The notes under the pieces were generated by a model. The model saw only the letters and a list, made by a program, of their open reading frames with translations, was not told the origin of the DNA and searched no databases. A DNA stretch of 55,594 nucleotides, taken from assembly GCA_029550525.1 (NCBI GenBank), contig JAKPHF010000021.1, forward strand, positions 1-55,594. Direction: 5' to 3'. Source of the DNA: Planctomycetota bacterium. GTDB taxonomy: Bacteria > Planctomycetota > Phycisphaerae > UBA1845 > PWPN01. Of the stretch, positions 44,271 to 52,860 are shown one piece after another; within the stretch, counting starts at the first letter, position 1; each line of letters starts with the position of its first letter. The translations under genes and the position numbers were made by a program.

Positions 44271-45047
44271 TCAGATCGTGGCGTTCCGTCGGCAGGTGAT
44301 GATCAGATCGCCGCTCTGCGATGGCACGTAGGGCTCGAACCGGTACGAACCGTAAACGTGTGCTTCGGTTCCGCCGTGCCGGTGGATACACTCGAGCAGA
44401 TCCTCGGCTCGCAAGCCCAGTAGCTCGGCAGTGTCATAGCGCGGCGAGACGGTGGACGCTCCCAGCTCCAGATCCACGAAGCTGATGTGCGCACGGTTGC
44501 CGCAGCGATGAATGGACTTGAGCACGACGTGGTCGCCACCGGCGTACGAGACTCGCTTGCACTTCTGCCAGACGGTCCGGCCCGGCACAAGCGACCACAA
44601 GTTCAGCAGCCCCAGAATCACCACTCCTCCCGGCCGCAGCGCCTCCAGCATGTTGGCGACGGCCCTTTCGACGGTGGCCACATCATCCGCCAGGGCCAGC
44701 GAGTTGCCCACGCACAGCACGGCATCGAACGGTTCGCCCGATCCGACGGGCTCCTGGAAGCCGCGGACCACCCATCGCAATCCGGTCGGTTCGCCGAACT
44801 GCGCCCGACACTCGGCGATCATGCCCGGGCTGAGGTCCGCGCCCTCGACCTGGAGCCCCCACGAATGAAACATGGCCGCATGGTGACCTGTTCCGCACGC
44901 CACGTCGAGCACGCGCTTGACGCCGACCGACTGGAAGACCTGTCGATAAAACGGCTCCTCGACCGACAACCGCCGCGGCCAGTCGATGAGCAGTTCATAG
45001 ATCCCTGCGTGCTGGTTGAACGTGTCGGTCGAATGGGGGACGCTCAC
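44271..45047 (-). CDS. class I SAM-dependent methyltransferase
   Basis: The 258-residue protein starts with GTG at 45047, which has GGAGG 5 nt upstream. SAM motif I is VLDVACGTGHHAAMF, followed by the acidic end of strand 2 (VEGADLS), FDAVLCVGNSLALADD, and motif III around LRPGGVVILGLLN. It is a general small-molecule or protein methyltransferase, and the substrate is unknown. Its start codon overlaps the stop of the upstream C39-type gene by 4 nt (GTGA), which suggests translational coupling and a shared role. Confidence 0.85.
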   Translation of the reverse strand: MSVPHSTDTFNQHAGIYELLIDWPRRLSVEEPFYRQVFQSVGVKRVLDVACGTGHHAAMFHSWGLQVEGADLSPGMIAECRAQFGEPTGLRWVVRGFQEPVGSGEPFDAVLCVGNSLALADDVATVERAVANMLEALRPGGVVILGLLNLWSLVPGRTVWQKCKRVSYAGGDHVVLKSIHRCGNRAHISFVDLELGASTVSPRYDTAELLGLRAEDLLECIHRHGGTEAHVYGSYRFEPYVPSQSGDLIITCRRNATI

Positions 45048-45874
45048 AATGACCTCCGGGATAGCGGCCGCTGATCGATCAGAAAGATGCCGCGTCGGTG
45101 CCACACCGCGCGGAATTCGCGGGCGGACTTTTCTGTGACACCGGTCAGCGGATCCGCTAACAGGACCGTGTCATCGGTCGCCGACAGTACGGGCACCATG
45201 TGCGACACGAAGTAGTTCCATCGGATGGGAACCACGCACGGCTTGGGCACGGCTTTGAGCCGCTCGTAATCCATGGTTTCGTAGCAGACCTCGACCGGTT
45301 CGCCGCGCAACCGTTCCTGCAACGCGGCCACGGCCCGGCTGTCGGTCGTGCCCCAGTCCCGCTCGGTGAAACTCAGCCGAGCCATCTCCGTCTCGCTGGC
45401 CGGGTAGCCGTATGCCCGCAGCAGTGTCACCAGCGAGGCGGCCACACAAGTGTAGCCTGTGGACTGCCGGCAGACTCCCCCCTCGATCTGCGTGGCCCCC
45501 AGATCGCCCAACGGCGGACGAACCATCCACACGCCGTATCGCACGAAGTACAGGCAGCACACCGGGATCAGCAATCGGACCGCCCGTCGCTGGCCGGGCG
45601 TTCGCGCTTGACGTGCGGCGATGGTGAACAGCAGGACCGCGGGCACGACAATCCCCGTGACCTCGAGGAAAATGACCGGTTCGGTCCCGAACCAGCGGAT
45701 CACGTGAGCGGGGAACAAACGCATCAGCGGCCAGGCGAGCATGAGCACCGTCGCGACTACCGCCGCCTGCTTCCAGGCCCGCGGCCGGGCCTGCGACACT
45801 CGCCATCCCAGGACGCCGGCCCCCACCGCCGCGGTCACCTGGCCCGCGAACCAAGCCGCCAATTCGAAGTTCAA
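45044..45874 (-). CDS. membrane-anchored C39-like cysteine peptidase
   Basis: The 276-residue protein begins with a TTG at 45874, which has AAGGGGG upstream; longer frames contain no better start. The first about 110 residues carry four or so membrane segments (VTAAVGAGVLGW, AAVVATVLMLAWPLM, VIFLEVTGIVVPAVLLF, LIPVCCLYFV). The rest is a C39-type papain-like domain: oxyanion Gln and catalytic Cys in CRQSTGYTCVAAS (about Q137, C143), His in YFVSHMVPV (H225) and Asp in LLADPLTG (D241). C39 domains cleave double-glycine leaders, usually fused to ABC exporters; none is present here. The partner gene is a methyltransferase. Confidence 0.82.
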   Translation of the reverse strand: MNFELAAWFAGQVTAAVGAGVLGWRVSQARPRAWKQAAVVATVLMLAWPLMRLFPAHVIRWFGTEPVIFLEVTGIVVPAVLLFTIAARQARTPGQRRAVRLLIPVCCLYFVRYGVWMVRPPLGDLGATQIEGGVCRQSTGYTCVAASLVTLLRAYGYPASETEMARLSFTERDWGTTDSRAVAALQERLRGEPVEVCYETMDYERLKAVPKPCVVPIRWNYFVSHMVPVLSATDDTVLLADPLTGVTEKSAREFRAVWHRRGIFLIDQRPLSRRSL

Positions 45875-45984
45875 GGCAGCCCCCTTTTCGAGAAAGCCGT
45901 CGCCCCCTTCATCCCCATTATACCGGTCACGTCGGCCCGCGCTGCTCGCGCGGGATCCGCAACTCCGGGCGTCCATGTTTTCTC

Positions 45985-46013
45985 CGCCAGTCCCCAGCCC
46001 CCAGGCCCTTGCC
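45985..46013 (-). repeat. family C G-rich tract (inverted copy)
   Basis: On the minus strand GGGCCTGGGGGCTGGGGA, matching the tracts near 23167, 23813 and 52216. Confidence 0.5.
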
Positions 46014-46019
46014 CGTGCT

Positions 46020-46048
46020 TTGAGTCCCCGCCCGCGGGCGTTTAGAAT
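46020..46048 (+). promoter_or_regulatory. sigma70-like promoter of the TetR gene
   Basis: TTGAGT (46020-46025), 17 nt, then TAGAAT (46043-46048). Transcription would start about 50 nt before the ATG at 46105. Autoregulation is likely for TetR proteins, but no operator palindrome was identified. Confidence 0.45.
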
Positions 46049-46104
46049 ATCGCCGACGGACTCAGCTGGCGGTCATCCAACCCACGAGAGGATTTGTTCG
46101 CTTC

Positions 46105-46734
46105 ATGGCCCGAATGAAAGCACCAGACCGCAAGCAGCAGTTGCTGGAATCGGCAGCCCGCTGCTTCGCGCGCCACGGCTACCGAGGAACCACCACGGCC
46201 ATGATCGCCGCCGAAGCCGGCGTGAGCGAGCCCATCATCTACCGCCACTTCAAGAACAAACACGAGTTGTTCATCGCCCTCATCGAGCAGGTGGGCGACC
46301 GCGTGTTCCGCAACTGGGAGCTTGCCACGGCCAACGCCCGCACGCCGCTGGAGAAGCTCCAGAACATGATGTATTCCAACCCGGCCACGTCCGACCCGTA
46401 CACGGCCAGCGTCTACCAGCTCTTGTTCCACGCCTCGACCGAGATCTCCGAACCCGCCATCCTCCAGGCGATTCGCGATCACTACGAACGATACGTCCGT
46501 TCGCTGGCCTCGGTCATGAAGGAGGCCCAGGACGCGGGCCAGATCCGCAACGACGTTCCCGCCGAGTGGCTCACCTGGCAGATCATCCACGCCGCCGTGG
46601 GTTTCGCCATGGTCCGCCCGATGCAGATTCCCAGCCACGCCAACCTGCAGTTCGTTCAGGGCACGATCCGTCTCCTGATGGAGGTGCTCACCCGACAACC
46701 CTACCAAGGCCCCGGCAACGGCCAGGCGCACTGA
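46105..46734 (+). CDS. TetR/AcrR family transcriptional regulator
   Basis: The 209-residue regulator has an N-terminal DNA-binding domain KQQLLESAARCFARHGYRG followed by the helix-turn-helix TTAMIAAEAGVSEPIIYRHF and KNKHELF. The C-terminal ligand-binding domain is helical (YERYVRSLASVMKEAQDAGQIRNDVPAEWL). The ligand and targets are unknown. The gene is divergent from the C39/methyltransferase pair, so that pair is a possible target. A family C repeat lies between them. Confidence 0.93.
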   Translation: MARMKAPDRKQQLLESAARCFARHGYRGTTTAMIAAEAGVSEPIIYRHFKNKHELFIALIEQVGDRVFRNWELATANARTPLEKLQNMMYSNPATSDPYTASVYQLLFHASTEISEPAILQAIRDHYERYVRSLASVMKEAQDAGQIRNDVPAEWLTWQIIHAAVGFAMVRPMQIPSHANLQFVQGTIRLLMEVLTRQPYQGPGNGQAH

Positions 46735-46890
46735 ACCGACTTCCCGATCCGCTCGACTGTCGTACAAGCGTGCACTCGCTCGTGAAAAGACCAACCGGAC
46801 GGTCGGACGGGATGAAGCCTATCCGGCACGAGCTGCGGCTTCATCACTGCGACGTGCGCAACAAACCAGTGTTCCCGCTACGACGTCGGG

Positions 46891-46896
46891 TATAAT
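46891..46896 (+). promoter_or_regulatory. TATAAT -10 element beside the Lon-domain gene start
   Basis: Perfect TATAAT ending 10 nt before the ATG at 46907 and 4 nt before an in-frame GTG at 46901. No ribosome-binding site is present, so a nearly leaderless transcript is likely. Confidence 0.45.
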
Positions 46897-46906
46897 AATA
46901 GTGAGT

Positions 46907-47605
46907 ATGAACGAACCGATCGTGCCGCCTCTGAACGATGCTTTGGGGCTGTTCCCGCTGCCCAACGCCGTCCTGCTCCCGGGGGCGACGTTGCCGCTGC
47001 ATATCCATGAACCGCGCTACCGGCAGCTGGTCAGCGACGCCATGGAAGACAATGCGCTCATGGCCATGGCCTTCCTCCTGCCCGGCTATGAGCCCTTCTA
47101 CCACACGCTGCTGGCCCGCATTCACCCGGTGGTCTGCGTGGGCCTGATCCGCGACTGCTTCCGGACGGGCGATGGCCGATACTTCATCAATCTCGTAGGG
47201 ATCTGCCGAGCCCGGGTGCTGGACGAGGACCGGTCCGGAGAATACCGCCGAGCATGGCTGGAAGCGATCACGCCTGAGAAAAGCGCTCTCGATCAGGATG
47301 CCGAGTTCGCCGCCGCGCAGCTCTGTCGGCAGATGTTGTATCTGCCGGTGTTCGACGGCATCGAAGCCGTGCACAAGCTTCGCCGCATGTGCGGCAACTC
47401 GCTGTCGCTCGAGCAACTGGTGGACTTGCTCGCCGCCGCCCTGCTGCCCGCCGACGCGGTGGAAATCCGGCAACTGATTCTCGGCGAGACGCGAATCCTC
47501 CAGCGGGCCGAGATTCTCATCACGGAGCTGCAGGCGCTGGCCAGGACGCTCCAGGCTCAGAAGGCTCAACGCGAGGCCGCCGCCCAGGGCGGCAGCATGA
47601 ACTAG
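46907..47605 (+). CDS. Lon N-terminal (substrate-binding) domain protein
   Basis: The 232-residue cytoplasmic protein has the PUA-like Lon substrate-binding domain. It shows LGLFPLPNAVLLPGATLPLHIHEPRYRQLVSD near the start, AMAFLLPGYEP, and VGLIRDCFRTGDGRYFINLVGICRARV. The remainder is helical (EQLVDLLAAALL, ERAEILITELQALARTLQ). There is no ATPase or protease domain. Stand-alone proteins of this kind are widespread and of unclear role. An in-frame GTG at 46901 is an alternative start. Confidence 0.9.
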   Translation: MNEPIVPPLNDALGLFPLPNAVLLPGATLPLHIHEPRYRQLVSDAMEDNALMAMAFLLPGYEPFYHTLLARIHPVVCVGLIRDCFRTGDGRYFINLVGICRARVLDEDRSGEYRRAWLEAITPEKSALDQDAEFAAAQLCRQMLYLPVFDGIEAVHKLRRMCGNSLSLEQLVDLLAAALLPADAVEIRQLILGETRILQRAEILITELQALARTLQAQKAQREAAAQGGSMN

Positions 47606-47911
47606 CGCCGGGCGGGCATCTTGCCCGCCTCGAATGACGCGCGTCCATCATCATGCATAATGGTCGCCCAGCATGCATGATGGGCGCCGTTCCCGCCCGG
47701 TCAAACCGCAAACCAACGCGAGCCGCCGGGCGAGCCGCCGCAACTCGAGCAGACAATAGTTGTGCTCGCAATCTATTCTCGTTGATCCTGGCTCTGTCAG
47801 CATGCGCCGAAAATAGGCGGGCGAGACGCCCACCCCCCGCCTGCCATTTGGCAATTTCTCCTCGAAGCGATACGCTTTCGGCCACCAGCCTATCGACCGA
47901 GGAGGATACGC
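47606..47911. repeat. inverted family A doublet and other palindromes
   Basis: A forward family A copy (47606-47632) and a reverse copy (47815-47840) bracket about 180 bp. Inside, near 47660-47692, a near-palindrome pairs GGTCGCCCA with TGGGCGCC around a GCATGCATGA core. No gene is seen. The ribosome-binding site for the next gene lies at the right end. Confidence 0.65.
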
Positions 47912-50671
47912 ATGCTCGGAAACAATGCTCTGCGCGTTCGGCGGATCGCGGCCTTCGTCACACTCGGCCTCGCGCTGTTCGGCCGCAGCCTCGCTGCCGA
48001 GACGCTTTACGTCTCGCCTGCGGGCAAGGACACGTGGTCCGGCAAGCTCGCCGAGCCCAACGCCGACGGCACGGACGGCCCGCTGGCCACGTTGGCGGGC
48101 GCCCGCGATGCCGTTCGGCGACTCGCGGCATCGGGCCCGCGCAACGAGCCGATCCGCGTCCGTTTCGCAAGCGGCACGTATCCGCTCACCGAGCCGGTCG
48201 TCTTTGAGCCCGAGGACAGCGGCACGGACCGCGCCCCCGTGTACTACGAAGCCGCTCCCGGTGCCCGGCCCGTCTTCACCGGCGGCGAAAAGATCACCGG
48301 CTTTGTCCGTGGCGAGAACGGCGTCTGGACGGCCGACGTCCCCGCCGTGCGCGACGGCCAACCCCGCTTCGAGCAGCTGTTCGTCAACGGCCAGCGAGCC
48401 GTCCGCGCCCGCACGCCCAACAAGTGGTACCACTACATGGTCGACAAGATCGACCACGGCATCGACCCGGCCACCGGCCAGGCCGCCGATCTGTCCACGC
48501 GAGCCTTCATCGTTCGCCCCGGCGACGTCAAGCAATGGCCCGACATGCAGGATGCCCTGCTGGTCATCTACGAGTCGTGGGAGATCGTGCGCACGCATAT
48601 CGCCCACTTCGACCCCGCCACCAACCGCGTCATCGTCCGTACGGGCACGGCCTGGCAGTTGTTCAAGTGGGGTCCGAGCCAGCGCTTTCACGTCGAGAAC
48701 GTGGCTGAGGCTCTCGACGCCCCCGGCGAATGGCACTTGACCCGCGACGGCAAGCTCTCCTACATTCCCCGGCCCGGCGAGGACATGACCACCGCCGAGG
48801 TCATCGCTCCGCGGGCCGAGGCGTTCGTGCACTTCGTTGGCAAGCCCGAAGCCGGCCAGTTCGTCCAGAACATCGTGCTGAGCGGTCTGAGCTTCCGCTA
48901 CGCCGACTACCGTTTGGGCGATGCGGATTGGAAGGGCCTCCAGGCCGCGGTCACCGTGCCCGCGGTGATCATGGCTGACGGCGCCCACCACGTGCGGATC
49001 CAGGATTGCGAGATCGCCCATATCGGAGGCTACGCCGTGTGGTTCCGGCGCGGCTGCCGCGATTGCCGCGTCGAACGCACGTACATCCACGACCTCGGCG
49101 CCGGCGGCGTGCGGATCGGCGAGACCACCATCCAGAAGCAAAAGGAGTTGCAAACCAGCCACATCGTGGTGGACAACAACATCATCCGCGACGGTGGCCA
49201 TATCTTCCCCGCCGGCATCGGCGTGTGGGTCGGCCACAGTCCCGACAACCGCATCACGCACAACGAGATCGCCGACCTGCGCTACACGGGCGTCTCGCTC
49301 GGCTGGCGATGGGGCTACGCCGAGAGCCCGTGCGTTCGCAACACCGTGGAGTTGAACCACATCCACCACATTGGTTGGGGCGTGCTCAGCGACATGGGGG
49401 CCGTCTACACGCTCGGACCGTCGGCCGGCACCACCGTCAGCCACAACGTCGTGCACGACATCTACGCCTATTCCTACGGCGGCTGGGGCCTCTACAACGA
49501 TGAGGGCACCAGTTGGATGGTCCTCGAGAACAACCTCGTCTACAACACCAAGACCGGCGGCTATCACCAGCACTACGGCCGCGAGAACGTCATCCGGAAC
49601 AACATCTTCGCCTTCGCCCTCATCCACCAGATCCAGCGCACTCGCGCCGAGCCCCATCTTTCGTTCTCGTTCACCAACAACATCGTGCTCTACGATCAGG
49701 GCAAGCTCCTCGACGGGCGCTGGGCGGACGAGAACGTCCATATCGCCAACAATCTCTACTGGAACACCGCCGGACCGGTCGTCTTCGACGGCCAAAGGGA
49801 CCTGGCCGCCTGGCAGCAGACGGGCAAGGACGCCGGTTCGATCGTCGCCGACCCCATGTTCGTGGACGCCAAGAACGGCGACTTCCGGCTCAAGCCCGGT
49901 TCACCGGCCGAGAAGATCGGCTTCAAGCCCTTCGATCCGTCCAAGGCGGGCGTGTACGGCACGCAGGAATGGATCGAACTGGCCAACAGCGTGAAGTATC
50001 CGCCCATCGAGTTCGCGCCGCCCCCGCCTCCCCCGCCGCCGCTCAGTCTGCGCGAGGACTTCGAGGCATCGCCGCTCGGCGTCGCGGCGGCCAAGTCGCA
50101 TCCCAACGTCGAGAAAAAGGGCGATGCCATTGCCGTGGTGAGCGAGTCCAGTCCCGCCGGCAAGCAGTGCCTGAAGCTGACCGACGCGCCGGGCCTCCAG
50201 CACGAGTTCAACCCCCACTTTTGGTATACGCCCTCCCATGTGCGCGGACGGACTCGCTTCGCGTTCGACATCCGCGTCGGCCCCGGCGGGCATTTCTACC
50301 ACGAATGGCGCGACGCCGGTTCCTCCTACCGCTCCGGGCCACACCTGCGTATTCGTGACGGCAAGCTCCAGGCCCACGGCAAACCCGCCGTGGACGTGCC
50401 GACCGACCAGTGGCTGCACCTGGAGATCATCACCCGCCTCGGCCCGGACTCCGACGGAACTTGGGACCTCGCTGTCTGGTCGCTCGACCAGCCCGTCGCG
50501 TCAGCGTTCGATCGCAAGCCCGACGAGATGCGCCTCATCGCCCGCTGGACGGGCCTGCAATACGTGAACCCCGATTTCCGAACGCTCGAGTGGCTCGGCT
50601 TCGTCAGCAATGGCACCACGAAGGCCGAGATTTGGTTGGACAATCTGGACCTGCTGAACAACGCGCAGTAG
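47912..50671 (+). CDS. secreted right-handed parallel beta-helix protein
   Basis: The 919-residue protein has an AGGAGG ribosome-binding site and a signal peptide ([20 protein letters not shown]). It opens with [20 protein letters not shown], a common start of planctomycete beta-helix proteins. The middle (about 320-660) is made of PbH1-type turns such as [37 protein letters not shown] and [16 protein letters not shown] poly-Pro linker (PPPPPPPP) near residue 705 leads to a C-terminal beta-sandwich domain ([11 protein letters not shown]...). It is probably a polysaccharide lyase or glycosidase of unknown specificity acting outside the cell. Confidence 0.82.
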   Translation: MLGNNALRVRRIAAFVTLGLALFGRSLAAETLYVSPAGKDTWSGKLAEPNADGTDGPLATLAGARDAVRRLAASGPRNEPIRVRFASGTYPLTEPVVFEPEDSGTDRAPVYYEAAPGARPVFTGGEKITGFVRGENGVWTADVPAVRDGQPRFEQLFVNGQRAVRARTPNKWYHYMVDKIDHGIDPATGQAADLSTRAFIVRPGDVKQWPDMQDALLVIYESWEIVRTHIAHFDPATNRVIVRTGTAWQLFKWGPSQRFHVENVAEALDAPGEWHLTRDGKLSYIPRPGEDMTTAEVIAPRAEAFVHFVGKPEAGQFVQNIVLSGLSFRYADYRLGDADWKGLQAAVTVPAVIMADGAHHVRIQDCEIAHIGGYAVWFRRGCRDCRVERTYIHDLGAGGVRIGETTIQKQKELQTSHIVVDNNIIRDGGHIFPAGIGVWVGHSPDNRITHNEIADLRYTGVSLGWRWGYAESPCVRNTVELNHIHHIGWGVLSDMGAVYTLGPSAGTTVSHNVVHDIYAYSYGGWGLYNDEGTSWMVLENNLVYNTKTGGYHQHYGRENVIRNNIFAFALIHQIQRTRAEPHLSFSFTNNIVLYDQGKLLDGRWADENVHIANNLYWNTAGPVVFDGQRDLAAWQQTGKDAGSIVADPMFVDAKNGDFRLKPGSPAEKIGFKPFDPSKAGVYGTQEWIELANSVKYPPIEFAPPPPPPPPLSLREDFEASPLGVAAAKSHPNVEKKGDAIAVVSESSPAGKQCLKLTDAPGLQHEFNPHFWYTPSHVRGRTRFAFDIRVGPGGHFYHEWRDAGSSYRSGPHLRIRDGKLQAHGKPAVDVPTDQWLHLEIITRLGPDSDGTWDLAVWSLDQPVASAFDRKPDEMRLIARWTGLQYVNPDFRTLEWLGFVSNGTTKAEIWLDNLDLLNNAQ

Positions 50672-50720
50672 GCTGCTCCGTTTGGCGGACTCAAATGTCT
50701 TTTCTCAATGGGAGAACATC

Positions 50721-52118
50721 ATGAGCGAAACCGTGAACCACAAATCTTCGCGTCGCGAGTTTCTCGGAACGTCCGGCCGCATCGCCGCCGCGTCCGTCCT
50801 GGCGGGGACGGCGATCCCTGCCGTGCATGGCGCCGGTATGGGCGACACCATCCAGGTGGCGTTGATCGGGTGCGGCGGCCGCGGCACGGGGGCTGCCGCC
50901 AATGCCCTGTCCACCCCGGGCCCCATCAAGCTGGTGGCCATGGCGGACATCACCGCCGATCGCCTCAACCGCAGCTTCAAGAGCCTGCACGACAAGCCTG
51001 CGTTCACCAGCAAGGTGGACGTGCCCCCGGAGCGCCAGTTCCTCGGCTTCGACGCCTACAAGAAGGCCATGGACTGCCTGCGGCCCGGCGACATCGCCAT
51101 CTTCGCCACGCCGCCGGCGTTCCGCTGGGTTCACTTCACCTACGCCATCGAGAAGGGCCTCCACGTGTTCATGGAGAAGCCGGTGACCGTCGACGGCCCT
51201 ACCTCGCGGCGCATGTTCGCTCTGGCCGAGGCCGCCGACAAGAAGAACCTCAAGGTCGGCGTGGGGCTCATGTCGCGGCACAGTCGGGCCCTGCAGGAGC
51301 TCGCCAAGCGCGTCCATGACGGGGCCATCGGCGAAATCGTCCTGCAGCGCGGCTACCGCATGCACGGGCCCATCGGCGCGTTCCATTCGCTGCCCAAGCC
51401 GCCCGGCGTCAGCGACCTGATGTACCAGGTGCAGCGCTTCCACAGCTTCCTCTGGGCCGGCGGCGGCAACTTCAGCGACTTCTACATCCACATCATTGAT
51501 CACCAGGGCTGGATGAAGAACGCCTGGCCGGTCAAGGCCCAGGCCCTCGGCGCGCGGCACTATCGCCAGAGCCCCGAAGGCGTGACCTACGTGGACCAGA
51601 ACCTCGATGTGTACGCCGTCGAGTACACCTACGCCGACGGCACCAAGTTCTTCTTTGACGGCCGGTGCATGAACGGCTGCAAGGACATCTACTCCAGCTA
51701 TCTGCACGGCAGCAAGGGCTCGGCCATCGTCTCCAGCGGCGGTGACTGCGGCATGCCCTCCAAGCTCTTCAAGAGCCAGAGCATGCAGGACGCCGACCTC
51801 ATCTGGGAGTCGAAGGTCGCCGAAGGCGAAGGCGATCCGTACCTCAACGAGTGGATCGACCTGCTCGACGCCATCCGCAACGACAAGCCCTACAACGAGA
51901 CCAAGCGTGGCGTCGAGGCCAGCCTGGTGACCTCCATGGGCCGCATGGCCGCCCATACCGGCCAGGAGATCACGTACGAGCAGATCCTCAACTGCGACCA
52001 CGAATTCGCCCCGGACGTGGACAAGCTGACCGCCGACTCGCCGGCGCCGCTGCAGCCCGGTCCCGACGGTCGTTACCCCGTCCCGCAGCCGGGCATCACC
52101 AAGACCCGCGAGTATTAA
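50721..52118 (+). CDS. exported Gfo/Idh/MocA family oxidoreductase (second)
   Basis: The 465-residue protein has a twin-arginine leader, KSSRREFLGTSGRIAAAS. The Rossmann loop is VALIGCGGRGTGAA. The family EKP motif is VFMEKPVTVDG, and the C-terminal domain has GGGNFSDFYIHIIDHQGWM and LNEWIDLLDAIRNDKPYNE. Layout and length fit the planctomycete group that often works on sugars or glycosides in the periplasm. GGGAGA lies about 6 nt before the start. The gene follows the beta-helix gene by 49 nt on the same strand, so the two may be co-transcribed and act on one substrate. Confidence 0.92.
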   Translation: MSETVNHKSSRREFLGTSGRIAAASVLAGTAIPAVHGAGMGDTIQVALIGCGGRGTGAAANALSTPGPIKLVAMADITADRLNRSFKSLHDKPAFTSKVDVPPERQFLGFDAYKKAMDCLRPGDIAIFATPPAFRWVHFTYAIEKGLHVFMEKPVTVDGPTSRRMFALAEAADKKNLKVGVGLMSRHSRALQELAKRVHDGAIGEIVLQRGYRMHGPIGAFHSLPKPPGVSDLMYQVQRFHSFLWAGGGNFSDFYIHIIDHQGWMKNAWPVKAQALGARHYRQSPEGVTYVDQNLDVYAVEYTYADGTKFFFDGRCMNGCKDIYSSYLHGSKGSAIVSSGGDCGMPSKLFKSQSMQDADLIWESKVAEGEGDPYLNEWIDLLDAIRNDKPYNETKRGVEASLVTSMGRMAAHTGQEITYEQILNCDHEFAPDVDKLTADSPAPLQPGPDGRYPVPQPGITKTREY

Positions 52119-52170
52119 TGTCGCGCCCCGCGGGCCGCAGGCCGCCGGGCCTGCGGCCCGGGCTGGGCCG

Positions 52171-52260
52171 TCGGCCAGGGACCTGGCCATGCAGCCGGGG
52201 CTGAGGGCAAGGGCCTCGGCCAGGGGCTTGGCCATGCGGCCGGGGGCTGGGGCTAGGGCC
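52171..52260 (+). repeat. 45-bp tandem repeat (two units), family C-like
   Basis: Units 52171-52215 and 52216-52260 align without gaps. Each carries TCGGCCAGGG, TGGCCATGC, GCCGGGG and ends AGGGCC. The end of the second unit merges with a family C tract, GGGGCTGGGG then GGGCCTGGGG. Confidence 0.65.
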
Positions 52261-52286
52261 TGGGGAAGAGAAATGCGATAGCAAAC

Positions 52287-52367
52287 TCCCGCCGTCTCCC
52301 CTTTCGCCGCGTCTCCCCCTCACCACGTCTTTTTCTTTTTCGCCGTGTCTCCGCGTCGCCGCGCCGG
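52287..52367 (-). repeat. family F tract (copy 2)
   Basis: On the minus strand the words GACGCGGAGACACGGCG, AAAAAGAAAAAGACG and GGGGAGACGCGGCG, as at 2300-2380. Confidence 0.5.
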
Positions 52368-52532
52368 TCCTCCCCCTGCCGTCCTATAACCGACCATCCC
52401 CGCACGTCCCCCGCCGCTCGGCAGCCGCCCCGAATTCCCTCGCCGGCGGCAGTTGACAGTCCGGCAAAACCGGATAGACTACAGTACTCAACCGCGGCCG
52501 CCGGGCCTTAGCCGCCCCGCCGCCGATTACGG

Positions 52533-52604
52533 TCCCCGATAGCTCAATGGTAGAGCACCCGGCTGTTAACCGGGTTGTTGTAGGTTCGAGTCCTACTCGG
52601 GGAG
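52533..52604 (+). tRNA. tRNA-Asn (GUU)
   Basis: A 72-nt cloverleaf with acceptor stem TCCCCGA/TCGGGGA and discriminator G. The D arm is AGCTCAATGGTAGAGC, the anticodon stem CCCGG/CCGGG with loop CTGTTAA (anticodon GTT at 52565-52567), and the T arm GTAGGTTCGAGTCCTAC. CCA is not encoded. A long hairpin follows immediately. Confidence 0.97.
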
Positions 52605-52607
52605 TTC

Positions 52608-52648
52608 AAGCCGCAAGTCGTTGTAAATAAACGGCTTGCGGCTTATTT
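52608..52648 (+). terminator. terminator-like hairpin after tRNA-Asn
   Basis: A 15-bp stem (52608-52622 pairing with 52630-52644, one G-T pair) with loop GTAAATA, followed by ATTT. Confidence 0.75.
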
Positions 52649-52860
52649 CGTTTCGGCCGCGTCGAACCCTCTTCGAACCATAAGGTTTGACACGACCAAA
52701 CGTTGTGATCCGGCCGATTCGTGGGGAAGGCTACGGTTTGACCTCTCTCGCCAGTAGGCCAGTTCACGGGACTGGGAGTCTTGGTCTCTACTGTGGCAGA
52801 AACTCTCAGACTCTCATTGATGGCCCTCGACACGGGTTAACACAGAAACGAACAGACCGG

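Larger units (their letters stand above)
52119..52532. other. 414-bp repeat-rich gap before tRNA-Asn
   Basis: It holds a hairpin with an 11-bp stem (52132-52159, GGGCCGCAGGC/GCCTGCGGCCC), a 45-bp direct tandem repeat (52171-52260), and a family F tract in inverted orientation (52287-52367). No gene is seen. Confidence 0.6.

Noticed and set aside
10322..47840. CRISPR array made of the family A palindromes
   Set aside because: Copies are kilobases apart with genes between them, have no regular spacing, and no cas genes are present.
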